Counted from the stretch's first letter, positions 10,203 to 21,057 are shown. The stretch is DNA of 64,000 nt from Pseudomonadota bacterium (GCA_024228935.1 JAAESX010000148.1:62001-126000), one strand, 5' to 3'. A program made the numbers and translations. Notes: generated from the sequence alone by a model not told the origin.

Positions 10203-11212
10203 TGCACGTCGTCGTCGCGCCGGACTCGTGGGGCGGCTGGCGGACCGCTCCAGCCATCGCAAGTCGCATCGAGGCGGCGCTGCTGTCCGCGGGCCACACG
10301 GTCGAGCCGTTGCCACTGACGGACGGCGGCGAGGGGGCCTCCATCGTGCTCGCCTCGGCGCACCCGGCCCGCGGCGTGACCCTCGCCGTGACGGGCCCGC
10401 ATGGACAGGACGTCCGGGCCATCGCCCTGCAGCTCGACGGGTTCACGTTCCTGGAGTCCGCCCGCATCATCGGCCGAGCCTGGTGCTCGGATGCCGCGAC
10501 CGCATCCAGCGTCGGCCTCGGCGAAGCGCTCGGCCAGCTGGACCGACGCCAGGACGGCCCGATCCTCGTCGGCCTCGGCGGCTCGGGCACCATGGACGGC
10601 GGACTGGGGCTCGCCCAGGGCCTGGGCCTCCACGTCGTCGGCGGTCCCGGTCTGGCCGACATCACCTCGCTCTCCGGCCCGGTCCCCCTCCCCGGTCGGC
10701 TGCTCCAGGTCTGGTGCGACGTGACCACGCCGATCCTGGACTCCGCGCGCGTGTACGGCCCACAGAAGGGCGCGGACGCATTCACGATCGAGCGCACCAG
10801 CCGCGGGCTCGCCCACTGGGTCGACGTCGTGAACGCCTGGCGCCACGGGCACGGGCTGCCGTTCGTGCCGGCGAGCCTCCCGCACGGAGGCGCCGCCGGA
10901 GGACTGGGCTGGGCCCTTCATGCGCTCCTCGGGGCCAGCCTGCGCCCGGGAGCCGACGCCGCCGCGCGCACCCTCGACCTGGACGCGACGCTGTCGATGG
11001 CCGACGTGGTCGTCACCGGCGAGGGCCGACTGGATGCGACGTCGCTGGCCGGCAAGGTCGTCGGCACCGTGCTCTCGCGACACGACGACGTCCGGATCCT
11101 GTGCGGCCGCAACGACACCGAGCTGTCCGCCTACGCCACCGACGACTTCCCGGGCGCGACACGCGACCAGCGCTTCGACGCCGCGCTGGCGGCGCTGGTC
11201 GCCAGCCTGTAG
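10202..11212 (+). CDS. Glycerate kinase, GlxK (GK-I) family
   Basis: 336 residues. Family motifs are APDSWGGWRTAP near the N-terminus (the family usually has APDSFKG), PLTDGGEG, GLGGSGTMDGG, PQKGA, GGAAGGLGWA and GEGRLDATSLAGK. The enzyme phosphorylates D-glycerate to 2- or 3-phosphoglycerate, linking glyoxylate or serine breakdown to glycolysis. It is translationally coupled to the isomerase gene (TGATG), although no direct metabolic link to isoprenoids is known. It may simply ride the operon. TAG stop. Confidence 0.92.
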   Translation: MHVVVAPDSWGGWRTAPAIASRIEAALLSAGHTVEPLPLTDGGEGASIVLASAHPARGVTLAVTGPHGQDVRAIALQLDGFTFLESARIIGRAWCSDAATASSVGLGEALGQLDRRQDGPILVGLGGSGTMDGGLGLAQGLGLHVVGGPGLADITSLSGPVPLPGRLLQVWCDVTTPILDSARVYGPQKGADAFTIERTSRGLAHWVDVVNAWRHGHGLPFVPASLPHGGAAGGLGWALHALLGASLRPGADAAARTLDLDATLSMADVVVTGEGRLDATSLAGKVVGTVLSRHDDVRILCGRNDTELSAYATDDFPGATRDQRFDAALAALVASL

Positions 11213-11222
11213 AGAGAGGTCC

Positions 11223-11753
11223 ATGCTCCACGCCATCAAGAACGCCCTCCCCACCCCGGTGAAGGACGCGATCAAGCGCAAGGTCTACCCGCAGCTCCTG
11301 GCCGAGGGCGAGCTCGTCCCGGAGTGGATCCTGCAGGGCCACGACGACCGCTGGCACCGCCACAACAACCGGAAGTGGACCGTGATGGTCTTCTACCCGG
11401 GCGATGACACGCCGGGCTGCACTGCCCAGCTCCAGGACTTCCAGGAGCACTACGCCCGCCTCCGCGAGCTCGGGGCCGAGGTCTACGCGGTGAACCCCGC
11501 CGAGGCGAGCAGCCACCAGGCCTTCGCCGAGAAGTTCGGGTTCGAGTTCCCGGTCCTCACCGACCGCGGCGGCGTGGTCGCCCGACAGTTCCGCGCGGCG
11601 CTCCAGACGCCGTTCAAGACGGTCATCCTGCGCACGGTCTACCTGGTCAACCCCGAGCGCAAGATCCGGCTGGCCAACCGAGGCGCCCCGCCCGCGGCCG
11701 CGATCGTGCGCAGCATCGAAGCGCTGCAGCAGGCGACCCGAGCCGGGATGTAG
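11223..11753 (+). CDS. Peroxiredoxin, AhpC/TSA-Bcp family
   Basis: 176-residue thioredoxin-fold peroxidase preceded by a good ribosome site (AGAGAGAGG) ten bases after glycerate kinase. The active-site segment is FYPGDDTPGCTAQLQDF with peroxidatic C66. Many Bcp proteins have a resolving Cys five residues later; here that place is Q, so it would work as a 1-Cys enzyme or use an outside thiol. An N-terminal extension of about 50 residues precedes the core. Role: reduction of peroxides in the cytosol, inferred from the family. Confidence 0.86.
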   Translation: MLHAIKNALPTPVKDAIKRKVYPQLLAEGELVPEWILQGHDDRWHRHNNRKWTVMVFYPGDDTPGCTAQLQDFQEHYARLRELGAEVYAVNPAEASSHQAFAEKFGFEFPVLTDRGGVVARQFRAALQTPFKTVILRTVYLVNPERKIRLANRGAPPAAAIVRSIEALQQATRAGM

Positions 11754-11762
11754 CGGCCGCTA
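11751..11762. other. 12-bp palindrome carrying both convergent stop codons
   Basis: TAGCGGCCGCTA is a perfect palindrome. Its left TAG ends the peroxiredoxin gene on the plus strand and its right CTA is the TAG of the minus-strand gene. It is too short and lacks a T run, so I do not call it a terminator. Confidence 0.6.
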
Positions 11763-13061
11763 CTCGAGGCCCAGGGCCTCGACCAGGCCGATCTGGTCGT
11801 CGTACAGCAGCGTCGCCTTGCCCGGATCCAGCGAGGTCTGGCGCGCCGTGCCGGTCTCGTCGATGAGCTCGACGTCCAGCTGACGGACGATCCAGTCGTA
11901 GTGGCCGATGTACTTGCCCATGTTCAGCGCCACGGCGCCGAGCTCGCGGGAGGCGTCCCCCTGCGAGCGGATCTCGACCGTGATGGCGACGGTCGACGGG
12001 AGGCCCGTCGCGTCGTCCCAGGCGAGCACCTCGTAGTGGATCGTCTTGACCCGTACGAGCTTGTTCATCTCCAGGAACAGCGCGTCTTCGAACGTCGACG
12101 TGCCCCGCGGCCCGATGTCCGCGACGTCGTGCGACATCTCGCTCTTGAGCTCGTCCAGCACCTCGGAGAGCGCGTCGCCCTCGTCGATGGGCTCGACGAA
12201 CGGGGTGACGTCGGGCTCGACCTCGACGACGGGATCGCCCGAGAGCGTCGCAGCGGGCAGCTCGCCAAGGCTGTGACCGAGAGGGTCGGCGGAGCTCCAC
12301 GTCGCCAGCGACCAGACCCACCAGCGCCAGACCCCGACGACCAGGAGCGCGCTGAGCACGGCCCCGCCGTAGAGCCAGAAGCGCTTCGGCGGCACCTTGT
12401 CGAGGACCGCAGCGACCGGATCCGGCTTCGTCGCAGGCTTCGGGACGGCGTTTCCACGGGCCGGGCGTGTCTTTCGACGACCTCCCTCCGGGAACGAGAG
12501 CACCTGGCCGGGAGGCGGGGGGCGGGCGACCGGCCGCGTCGGAGCAGGCTTGGGCTTGGGCTTGCTGTCGATGATGAACTTGGGCCCCTTCCGAGGCTCG
12601 GTCGCGTCCGGGGGCTCGACCGGCGTCGGCTCGACCTTGGGCGGCAGGCCGGCCCCGATGCTCGGCGCCTCGACCACGATGTCGCCGACCGAGACGTCCA
12701 GCGAGTCGAGGTTGTCGAGCTCGGAGTCCTGGGTCTCGTCGTCGTCCTCGATGTCGATGTCCGGCGGCACGAACGCGCTGTGCCCGGTGACCTCGTCGAT
12801 GACGTCCTCGTCGTCGTCGATGTCCTCGCCCCAGGCCGCCCAGGGGTCGTCCTCGATCGCGTCGCGGGTGCCCGCCTCGGCGACCTCGGAGAACGCCGTG
12901 GCGAGCCCTCGGACCTCGTTGGCTGGACGCCACTTCCCGCGCTGTCCGCGACGAACCTGGGTCTCCTCCGTCACCACGCCGGACAGGACCAGCTCACGGA
13001 GGCCCTCGACGCCGTCGACCAGCCGATCACCGTCGGCGGTCTTCACCGTGTAGGCACTCAT
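11760..13061 (-). CDS. Membrane protein of unknown function with N-terminal GYF-like region
   Basis: 433 residues, not matched to a known enzyme. The first 55 residues (YTVKTADGDRLVDGVEGLRE, then RRGQRGKWRPANEV) look like a GYF_2/DUF4339-type tile. A long acidic, Pro/Lys-rich low-complexity stretch follows. One transmembrane segment (FWLYGGAVLSALLVVGVW) lies near residue 235. A C-terminal domain of about 180 residues follows, probably on the far side of the membrane. In Myxococcota such tiles often sit in signalling or motility proteins, but nothing here fixes a role. It is divergent from the leuB-like gene, with 47 bases between the starts. Confidence 0.72.
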   Translation of the reverse strand: MSAYTVKTADGDRLVDGVEGLRELVLSGVVTEETQVRRGQRGKWRPANEVRGLATAFSEVAEAGTRDAIEDDPWAAWGEDIDDDEDVIDEVTGHSAFVPPDIDIEDDDETQDSELDNLDSLDVSVGDIVVEAPSIGAGLPPKVEPTPVEPPDATEPRKGPKFIIDSKPKPKPAPTRPVARPPPPGQVLSFPEGGRRKTRPARGNAVPKPATKPDPVAAVLDKVPPKRFWLYGGAVLSALLVVGVWRWWVWSLATWSSADPLGHSLGELPAATLSGDPVVEVEPDVTPFVEPIDEGDALSEVLDELKSEMSHDVADIGPRGTSTFEDALFLEMNKLVRVKTIHYEVLAWDDATGLPSTVAITVEIRSQGDASRELGAVALNMGKYIGHYDWIVRQLDVELIDETGTARQTSLDPGKATLLYDDQIGLVEALGLE

Positions 13062-13108
13062 GGGGACGTTATACCAGCGCCCCGGAGACGGGACCCTGAG
13101 GAGGCACC

Positions 13109-14158
13109 ATGCCGCGCATCGCGGTCATTGAAGGCGACGGCATCGGCCACGAGGTCATCGCCGAAGGCGTTCGACTTCTGCAGGCGCTCGATTCGGCGCA
13201 CGGACTCGACCTTTCGTTCGAGCACCTGGACTACGGCGCCCAGCGCTACCTCGACACCGGCGTGACCATCACGCCGGAAGAGATGCAGGGGCTCCGGGAC
13301 TACGACGCCATCTTCCTCGGGGCGCTGGGCGACCCGCGGGTCAAGAGCAACGTGCACGCCAAGGACATCCTCCTCGGCATGCGCTTCCAGCTCGACCTGT
13401 ACATCAACCTGCGTCCCTGCAAGCTCCTGGACGCGCGCTACTGCCCGCTCAAGGACAAGGGGCCGGACGACCTCAGCTTCACCGTCTTCCGCGAGAACAC
13501 CGAGGGGCTCTACACGGGCATCGGCGGCCAGTTCAAGCGCGGGACGGCCGACGAGGTGGCCATCGAGGCCGAGATGAACACGCGCAAGGGCGTCGAGCGC
13601 ATCATCCGCGCGGCCTTTGCGTACGCCGACACCCACGGGCTGAAGCGCCTGTGCATGTCCGACAAGTCCAACGCGATGCGTCATGGTCACGACCTCTGGC
13701 AGCGTGTGTTTCGTGAGGTGGCCGCCGAGTATTCGGAGATCGAGGCATCCCACCTCTACGTCGACGTGCTCACTATGGAGATGGTGCGCGCGCCAGAACG
13801 CTTCGATGTGCTCGTAACGAACAACTTGTTCGGCGATATCGTGACGGACCTCGGCGCCCAGCTGCAGGGAGGCATCGGCCTCGCGGCGAGCGGCAACCTG
13901 AACCCCGAGGCGCGCATCGGCATGTTCGAGCCCGTGCACGGCTCGGCGCCCGACATCGCCGGCCAGGGCAAGGCCAACCCCTTGGCGGCGGCGCTGTCGG
14001 CGGGAATGCTGTTGAACTGGCTCGGTCACCCCGAGCTCGAGAAGCGCATCGAGCAGGCGGTCTCGCACTGCCTCGCGAACGAACTCATCACGCCCGAGCT
14101 GGGCGGCTCCCTCTCCACCTCGCAGGTCGGCGATGCCCTCATCGCCGCCGCCTCCTAA
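13109..14158 (+). CDS. Isocitrate/isopropylmalate dehydrogenase family protein (LeuB-like)
   Basis: 349-residue decarboxylating dehydrogenase with a strong ribosome site (GAGGAGGC). Family signatures are EGDGIGHEV at the N-terminus, the substrate-binding YINLRPCKL, FRENTEGLYTG, the NNLFGDIVTDL metal site and EPVHGSAPDIAGQGKANP. It oxidises and decarboxylates a 2-hydroxy-3-carboxy acid with NAD(P)+. The substrate could be 3-isopropylmalate, isocitrate or a homologue; the substrate loop does not decide. The LeuA-like enzyme two genes on makes a 2-oxoacid chain-elongation role attractive. Bases about 13,680-13,850 show more A/T-ending codons than their surroundings. Confidence 0.88.
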   Translation: MPRIAVIEGDGIGHEVIAEGVRLLQALDSAHGLDLSFEHLDYGAQRYLDTGVTITPEEMQGLRDYDAIFLGALGDPRVKSNVHAKDILLGMRFQLDLYINLRPCKLLDARYCPLKDKGPDDLSFTVFRENTEGLYTGIGGQFKRGTADEVAIEAEMNTRKGVERIIRAAFAYADTHGLKRLCMSDKSNAMRHGHDLWQRVFREVAAEYSEIEASHLYVDVLTMEMVRAPERFDVLVTNNLFGDIVTDLGAQLQGGIGLAASGNLNPEARIGMFEPVHGSAPDIAGQGKANPLAAALSAGMLLNWLGHPELEKRIEQAVSHCLANELITPELGGSLSTSQVGDALIAAAS

Positions 14159-14167
14159 GGACACGAC

Positions 14168-15375
14168 ATGAGCGACATCGTCTTCCTCTCCGGCAAGCGG
14201 ACCCCCTTCGGCACGTTCATGGGCGCGCTGTCCAGGTTCTCGGCCAACGACCTGGGCGTCATCGCCGGCAACGCGGCCGTCGAGCAGGCGGGCATCGCCG
14301 CGACGGACCTCGACCACGTCATCTTCGGAAACGTGCTGCAGACCAGCGGCGACGCGATCTACCACGCACGCCATGTGGGCCTCCGCGTCGGCACCTCGAT
14401 CGAGACGCCGGCCGTCACCGTGAACCGCCTCTGCGGCTCGGGCTTCGAGTCGCTCATCCAGGCTGCCCACCGGCTCAAGCTCGGCGAGGCCACGATGGTC
14501 CTGGCCGGCGGCGCCGAGTCCATGAGCCAGGCCCCCCACGTCGTCCGCGGCAGCCGCAACGGCTTCAAGCTCGGCCACGCCGAGTTCACCGACACCCTGC
14601 GCGAGTGCCTCAACGACACCCAGGCCGGGTGCGAGATGGCGCTGACCGCCGAGAACCTGGGCGAGAAGTACGGCATCAGCCGCGAGCAGGCCGACGACTA
14701 CGGCTTCCGCAGCCAGACCGCCTGGAAGGCCGCCCACGAAGCCGGCCGGTACGACGACGAGATCACGCCCGTCACCATCAAGAGCCGCCGCGGCGACACG
14801 GTCGTCAGCGTCGACGAGCACCCGCAGCTCTCCCCCTTGGCGCCGGCCAAGTTCCGCGACCGGTTCGGCCGCGAGTCCATGGCCCGGCTCCGCGCCATCT
14901 TCAAGAAGGACGGCACGGTCACGGCCGCGAACGCCTCGGGCATCAACGACGGCGCCGGCGCCATGGTCATGACGACCGCCGCCATCGCCCAGGAGCGGGG
15001 GCTGTCGCCGCTCGGTCGTCTGGTCGGCTACGGCGTCGCGGGCGTCGAGCCCAAGTACATGGGCATCGGCCCGGTCGACGCCATCAAGAAGGCGCTCGAG
15101 CACGCTGGTCTCGGCATCGCCGACATGGATCTCATCGAGATCAACGAGGCGTTCTCGACCCAGTACCTGGCCTGCGAGAAGGTCCTGGAGATCAACCGCG
15201 AGATCACGAACGTGAACTCCGGCGGCGTCGCCATCGGCCACCCGCTCGCCGCCAGCGGCACGCGCATCACGACGCACCTGCTCTACGAGCTCAAGCGTCG
15301 CGGCAAGAAGTTCGGGGTCGGCTCGGCCTGCATCGGTGGAGGCCAGGGCATCGCTGTGGTGGTCGAGGCGTACTG

Positions 15376-15376
<1 letters not shown>
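14168..15376 (+). CDS. Acetyl-CoA C-acetyltransferase (thiolase)
   Basis: 402-residue thiolase with the full catalytic set: C89 in NRLCGSGFES, H358 in VAIGHPLAASG and C388 in ACIGGGQG. It could condense two acetyl-CoA to acetoacetyl-CoA, feeding HMG-CoA synthesis, or cleave 3-ketoacyl-CoA in beta-oxidation. The mevalonate operon three kilobases upstream favours the former, but HMG-CoA synthase is not in the window. Nine bases separate it from the LeuB-like gene, and the next gene starts in its stop (TGATG), so all three are one operon. Confidence 0.93.
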
Positions 15377-16604
<1,228 letters not shown>

Positions 16605-16608
<4 letters not shown>

Positions 16609-17665
16609 GACGCCGACTGGCCATCGCGGCCATCGGGGTGCTGGCGGCCTGGCTCGTCAGCCAGTTCATCACAGCGATGCCTTCTCGGCTCTACGCCGGC
16701 GATGAGCGCGCCTGGACGCTGCACGCCGATGGTGTCGCGGCCTGGGCCGAGGGACGCGGAGCCACGACCGGGACCGCGCCGACCGGCCTGGCTCCTTCCG
16801 ACCCGTTGTTCGCCGGGGAGTGGGACCTGGCCGCCTGCCAGATGACCGTGCTCGGCCTGGTCCAGGTCGTCGAGCGGTTCCCGGAGACCGCGGGCCGGTA
16901 CCTGCCCGCGGTTCGAGCCTGCGGCGACTGGCTCGCGACCGAGGAGTCCCGCGCGTTCGGCGCCGCACGCTGGGGCCACGACGACCTCGGCGCCGCCTAC
17001 GTCGGCTACTCGGCCCTGCCGCTCGCCAGGCAGGCGTCGATCGACCCCGACTTCGGCCACGCCCTGCCCCTGGCGGCCATGACCTCGGCGCTCGAGGCAC
17101 GCCTCCCCGACCCGGTCCACACCTTCGAGACCTACCCGGGCGAGGTCTACCCGGCGGACCTCTCGGTGGTCGCAGCAGCGCTGCCGTCCAAGGCGTCGAC
17201 GTCGCGGAGTGGCTGGAGCGGTACGAGCAGGTCGCGCTGGCCCCGGACGGCTCGGTCCATCAGTCGCTCTCGGTCGTCGATGGCCACCCGACGGACCACG
17301 CGCGCGGCTCGAGCACCACGTTCGCCGCGTACTTCCTGTCGTTCGCGGCCCCCGAGCTGTCCGAGCGCGTCCACCACGGCGCCAGGCACGCGACGTTCGG
17401 TCCGTTCGGCGGGGTCCACGAGTATCCGGACGGCGTGACGGGCTTCGGGGACATCGACTCGGGGCCGGTCCTGCTCGGCATCGGCGTGTCACCCACAGGG
17501 TTCGGCCTGGCCGGGGCGCGCCTCCACGGAGACGAGGCGGCGTACGAGCGCAGCTTGCGGACCGCTCGTCTGTTCGGCCTGCCAGTCCCCTGGAACGGCC
17601 GGACATACCTGACCGGCGGCGGGCTCGGGAACGCCATCCTGCTCGCGATGGCGACGGCCGGCTGA
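16605..17665 (+). pseudogene. Exported or membrane-anchored protein of unknown function, frameshifted
   Basis: Reading from a CTG at 16605 (CTGA overlap with the upstream stop) gives MRRRLAIAAIGVLAAWLV, a normal signal or membrane anchor. GTG at 16638 is the first standard start but loses the arginines. The frame holds until about 17,180 (YPADLSVVAAAL). The family-like sequence then continues one frame back (AVQGVDVAEWLERYEQV) to the TGA at 17665. The shift equals one missing base near GCGCTGCCG. Around 350 residues would be restored. The mostly helical body, with RWGHDDLGAAYVGYS and PGEVYPADL, resembles no family I can name. A sequence error is as likely as true decay. Confidence 0.7.
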
Positions 17666-17672
17666 CCGGCGT

Positions 17673-18125
17673 CTACTTGTAGAGGATGCCCAGTCCGACG
17701 CCCGAGGTCGCGACGTCGTCTTCCTTCTTCCGGCGACGCTTCCGCGTCTCCTCTTCTTCCTCGACCTCGGCCAGCGACACGACGCGGGCTCCGACGAAGT
17801 AGCTCCCGCTCTTCGGCGGGTCGAAGGACAACTCAGCGTCCCGTCCAGACGGCTCGGAGCTGCTGATGACGCGGCCCGAGTTGTTGTAGACGACGACCTG
17901 GATGGACTCGGCCGAGTCGTCCGCGCACGCGATGATCTTGTACTGGATCGTGCTGGCGAGGGTGACCAGGTAGTACCGCGTGTCGTCCTCGGGGATCTCG
18001 AACGCCCCGGCGGTGCGCAGACGCCACCCGCCCAGGTAGTTGTCCGAGACCTTGTTGTTCACGCAGCTCTTGCCCTCGGCGTAGCCGGCCTGAGGCTCTG
18101 AGGTCATCAACAAGAGGAACAGCAT
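17673..18125 (-). CDS. Small secreted protein of unknown function
   Basis: 150 residues. The N-terminus MLFLLLMTSEPQAGYAEG is a short hydrophobic stretch ending near QAG, consistent with a minimal signal peptide. The middle has beta-rich sequence (YYLVTLASTIQYKIIACADD, then VQVVVYNNSGRVI), followed by an acidic-basic tail EVEEEEETRKRRRKKEDD. Only two cysteines, so one disulfide is possible. It is the last gene of the minus-strand run behind panBC. No family recognised. Confidence 0.65.
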   Translation of the reverse strand: MLFLLLMTSEPQAGYAEGKSCVNNKVSDNYLGGWRLRTAGAFEIPEDDTRYYLVTLASTIQYKIIACADDSAESIQVVVYNNSGRVISSSEPSGRDAELSFDPPKSGSYFVGARVVSLAEVEEEEETRKRRRKKEDDVATSGVGLGILYK

Positions 18126-18152
18126 CCGGTGTCTCCGAGGCAGTGGAACATA

Positions 18153-18509
18153 TCAACCCTCCTCCTTGTCGTCCGTCTTCCCTCCATCCTTGAGGCGGGC
18201 TCGGACCTCGGCACGGCGGTCCTCGAGCTCCGAGTCGGCCCCATCCGCCGACTCGCGCTCTTCCTTCCTCAGTCGTCGTCCGTTCTGGATCGAGTGGAAG
18301 ACGATCAGCGCGGCCAGCACGTAGTTGGCGATCGCCATGTTCCCGACGAAGTCCGGGACGCCCCACAGCACCATGTACGAGGCGCCCGTGACGTTCAGGA
18401 GTTGGATGACCACCCACTTCAGGCGGCGGTGGCTGTCACCGACCCAGATCAGCCGGTTGATGCCGAGCAGCGCGGCGACCCCGAGGATGACTCCAGCGCT
18501 GGCGTCCAC
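18153..18509 (-). CDS. Small integral membrane protein, unknown function
   Basis: 118 residues starting at a GTG immediately after the panC stop. Three hydrophobic segments are visible: GVILGVAALLGINRLIWVG, VVIQLLNVTGASYMVLWGV and MAIANYVLAALIVFHSI. They are followed by a charged cytosolic tail rich in E, R and K. The pattern resembles small YgjV-like inner-membrane proteins, but the match is weak. Cotranscription with pantothenate genes gives no clear clue. Confidence 0.7.
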   Translation of the reverse strand: MDASAGVILGVAALLGINRLIWVGDSHRRLKWVVIQLLNVTGASYMVLWGVPDFVGNMAIANYVLAALIVFHSIQNGRRLRKEERESADGADSELEDRRAEVRARLKDGGKTDDKEEG

Positions 18510-19325
18510 TCAGAGCGCCACGTTGTCGATGAGGCGGGTCTTCCCCAGGAACGCCGCGACGAGTGCCCGGGCGGGCCGATCCATCGTCGTCAGGGGCTCG
18601 AGCGAGGAGGTGTCCACGATCTCCAGGTAGTCGATCCGGTCGACGTCCAGCACGTCCCTACCGACATCGAGCAGCCGCTCGACGTTGCGGTCTTCCGTCA
18701 CCCGCATCGCGTACAGCGCTCGATGCAGGGTGAGCGCGCGCTCGCGGTTTGCCGCCGACAGGTACTTGTTCCGCGAAGACAGCGCGAGGCCGTCGTGGTC
18801 GCGGATCAGCTCACCACCCAGGATCTCGATCGGCATGGCCAGGTCGCGGACCATCCGGCGGATGACGGCGAGCTGTTGGTAGTCTTTCTCGCCGAAGACC
18901 GCGACGTGCGGCTGGACGACGCCGAAGAGCCGGGCGACGACCGTCGTGACCCCCTCGAAGTGCCCCGGCCGACGGGCCCCGCAGAGCCGGTCGGTGATGC
19001 CGCCCAGGATCACGCGTGTGCTGAAGTCCTGTGGGTAGAAGGCCTCGGGCGTGAAGAGCAGGTCACAGCCATGAGCTGCACACTTGGCCGCGTCTCCCTG
19101 CGGATCCCGGGGGTAGACGTCCAGGTCCTCACCCGGACCGAACTGCATCGGGTTCACGAAGATGCTCACGACCAACCGGTCGCAGCGTGTAGCCGCCAGG
19201 TCCATGAGCGACGTGTGGCCGGCGTGAAGGAACCCCATCGTCGGCACGAAGCCCACGCGGAGTCCCTCGGCACGCCAGGCGAGCACCTGGGCCTGCAGTC
19301 GGCCCGGATCCGCCTCGGTGCGCAT
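18510..19325 (-). CDS. panC: Pantothenate synthetase
   Basis: 271 residues, ligating pantoate and beta-alanine with ATP to give pantothenate. The N-terminal FVPTMGFLHAGHTSLM holds the HIGH-type motif (HAGH, 34-37). SIFVNPMQFGPGEDLDVYPR, FGEKDYQQL and LALSSRNKYL (KMSKS region) complete the site. The ATG overlaps the panB stop by one base (TGATG), so translation is coupled and the preceding step is made alongside. Confidence 0.96.
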   Translation of the reverse strand: MRTEADPGRLQAQVLAWRAEGLRVGFVPTMGFLHAGHTSLMDLAATRCDRLVVSIFVNPMQFGPGEDLDVYPRDPQGDAAKCAAHGCDLLFTPEAFYPQDFSTRVILGGITDRLCGARRPGHFEGVTTVVARLFGVVQPHVAVFGEKDYQQLAVIRRMVRDLAMPIEILGGELIRDHDGLALSSRNKYLSAANRERALTLHRALYAMRVTEDRNVERLLDVGRDVLDVDRIDYLEIVDTSSLEPLTTMDRPARALVAAFLGKTRLIDNVAL

Positions 19326-20161
19326 CAGTAGAGCTTGGTGACCTTGACGGCCGAGTCCTTCCGGATGAACGAGTGCTCGTCCGCCGGGAAGGTGCCGTCG
19401 CGAACCTCGCCCACGTAGGCCTGCATCGCCTCGATCATCGGGTCCTGGAGCTCGGCGAAGCGCTTCACGAAGCGCGGCTTGAAGCCCGTGTCGAAGCCCA
19501 GCAGGTCGTTGCAGACCAGCACCTGGCCGTCGCACTCGACCCCAGCGCCGATACCGATGGTCGGGATCTGCAGCGACGCGCTGACCTGGGCCGCCACGTG
19601 GGCGGGGACCATCTCGAGGACGATGCAGAAGGCGCCGGCGTCCTGGACGGCCTTGGCGTCGTCGAGCAGCCGTGCCGCTCCCTCGTCACCTCGACCTTGG
19701 ACCCGGTACCCGCCGAGCGCGTTGACCGACTGCGGCGTCAGGCCGACGTGGCCGACGACCGGGATGCCGGCCGCGGTGATGAGCTCGATGGCCGGCGCGG
19801 TCCGCATGCCGCCTTCCAGCTTCACGGACTGGGCCTTGCCCTCCTGGACCAGGCGCCCCGCGTTCTGAAGGGCCTGCTCGGGGCTCACCTGGTACGACAT
19901 GAACGGCATGTCGACCGTCAGGTGCGCGCGCTTCAGCCCGCGAGCGACGCAGCGACCGTGGTAGGCCATGTCGTCGACCGTGACCGAGAGCGTGTCCTGG
20001 TGGCCCTGGAAGACCATCCCCAGGCTGTCGCCCACGAGCACCATGTCGACGCCTGCCGCGTCGACGATTCGAGCCATGGTGTAGTCGTACGCCGTCACCA
20101 TGGCGATCCGCTGCCTGTCGGCCTTCATCTTCTGAAGGTCCAACGCCGTCATTCGCTTCAT
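19325..20161 (-). CDS. panB: 3-methyl-2-oxobutanoate hydroxymethyltransferase (ketopantoate synthase)
   Basis: 278 residues; adds a hydroxymethyl group from methylene-tetrahydrofolate to 2-oxoisovalerate, the first step to pantothenate and CoA. Motifs include MVTAYDYTMARIVDAAG, VLVGDSLGMVFQGH, MPFMSYQ, KLEGG, VGHVGLTPQSV and IGIGAG. panC follows directly, and the deoxynucleoside kinase lies ten bases upstream, so the three probably share one transcript. Confidence 0.96.
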   Translation of the reverse strand: MKRMTALDLQKMKADRQRIAMVTAYDYTMARIVDAAGVDMVLVGDSLGMVFQGHQDTLSVTVDDMAYHGRCVARGLKRAHLTVDMPFMSYQVSPEQALQNAGRLVQEGKAQSVKLEGGMRTAPAIELITAAGIPVVGHVGLTPQSVNALGGYRVQGRGDEGAARLLDDAKAVQDAGAFCIVLEMVPAHVAAQVSASLQIPTIGIGAGVECDGQVLVCNDLLGFDTGFKPRFVKRFAELQDPMIEAMQAYVGEVRDGTFPADEHSFIRKDSAVKVTKLY

Positions 20162-20171
20162 TGTGCTGTCC

Positions 20172-20861
20172 CTATGCTCCCGTGTCCTTCGCTCCGAAGA
20201 GCTCGGCCTGGCCCTCCCACTCGGCAGCTGCCGATGCAGGGAGCCCGGGGGCTTCGTTGTTCTCGAGCCATCCTCGAATCATCTCGAGAACGGCTCTCTG
20301 GTCCTCCGGATTGGAGACGTAGTCGAGGTCCTGAGTGTGCAGTACGCGCACCGGGGCCGCCGTGTAGTCCTCCCACAAGGCGTAGTAACGGTCACGCAAG
20401 GAGTCCAGGTAGTCGGGCTGGATGACCTGCTCGGACTCGATGGCGCGCCGGTTGATGCGGTCGAGGATGCACTCGGTCGGGGCGTCCAGGAACAGCACCA
20501 GGTCGGGCTTGGCCAGCGTGTCGCCCAGCAGCCCGGCGAACTGGTAGTAGAGCTCCAGCTCGTCGCCCGTCAGCGTCTGCTGTGCGAAAAGCGAGTCCTT
20601 CTCGAACAGGTAGTCGGCGACGACCAGGTCGTGGAACAGGTCCGTCTGCCGGATGGCCTGCTGCTGCTTGAAGCGGTTGGCCAGGTAGAAGAGCTGCGTC
20701 GGCAGCGCGAACCGGTCGGGGTCGTCGTAGAACGAGGCCAGGAACGGGTTCTCGGCCCAGGGCTCGAGCACCAGCCGCGCGTCCCACTCGTCTCGCACGA
20801 GCTTGCAGAGGGTGGTCTTGCCGACCCCGATCAAGCCTTCGATGACGAGGAAGCGACGCAC
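20172..20861 (-). CDS. Deoxynucleoside kinase
   Basis: 229 residues from the GTG at 20861, with FLVIEGLIGVGKTTLCKL at the N-terminus (P-loop 9-17). The substrate Glu/Trp region LEPWAENPFL, the FYLANRFKQQQAI helix, the lid-type DRINRRAIESEQ and RDRYYALWEDY place it in the dNK/dCK-dGK family. It salvages deoxynucleosides to monophosphates. An in-frame GTG at 20903 is possible but would add 14 residues before the core. Ten bases upstream of panB. Which base it prefers cannot be told. Confidence 0.88.
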   Translation of the reverse strand: MRRFLVIEGLIGVGKTTLCKLVRDEWDARLVLEPWAENPFLASFYDDPDRFALPTQLFYLANRFKQQQAIRQTDLFHDLVVADYLFEKDSLFAQQTLTGDELELYYQFAGLLGDTLAKPDLVLFLDAPTECILDRINRRAIESEQVIQPDYLDSLRDRYYALWEDYTAAPVRVLHTQDLDYVSNPEDQRAVLEMIRGWLENNEAPGLPASAAAEWEGQAELFGAKDTGA

Positions 20862-21057
20862 CGTTCGCCGACCATATCGCGTGGCCTCTGTGGGAACACC
20901 CACCAGAACAAGTCGTCACAGGCTCCGCACATCCCCCGGACAACGTCGCGACAAGCGAGAGTTGGTCGCGCCTCCCTGTGTGATTCCAGCCACTTAAGGA
21001 TGGCACGCCCCCTGCATCCACGCCTGGTGCATCCACCCGAACAAACAGGAGAGAACG

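Noticed and set aside
17180..17205. Programmed ribosomal frameshift in the exported-protein gene
   Set aside because: No slippery heptamer or following stem is seen, and three other genes show the same one-base loss, which points to sequence error.
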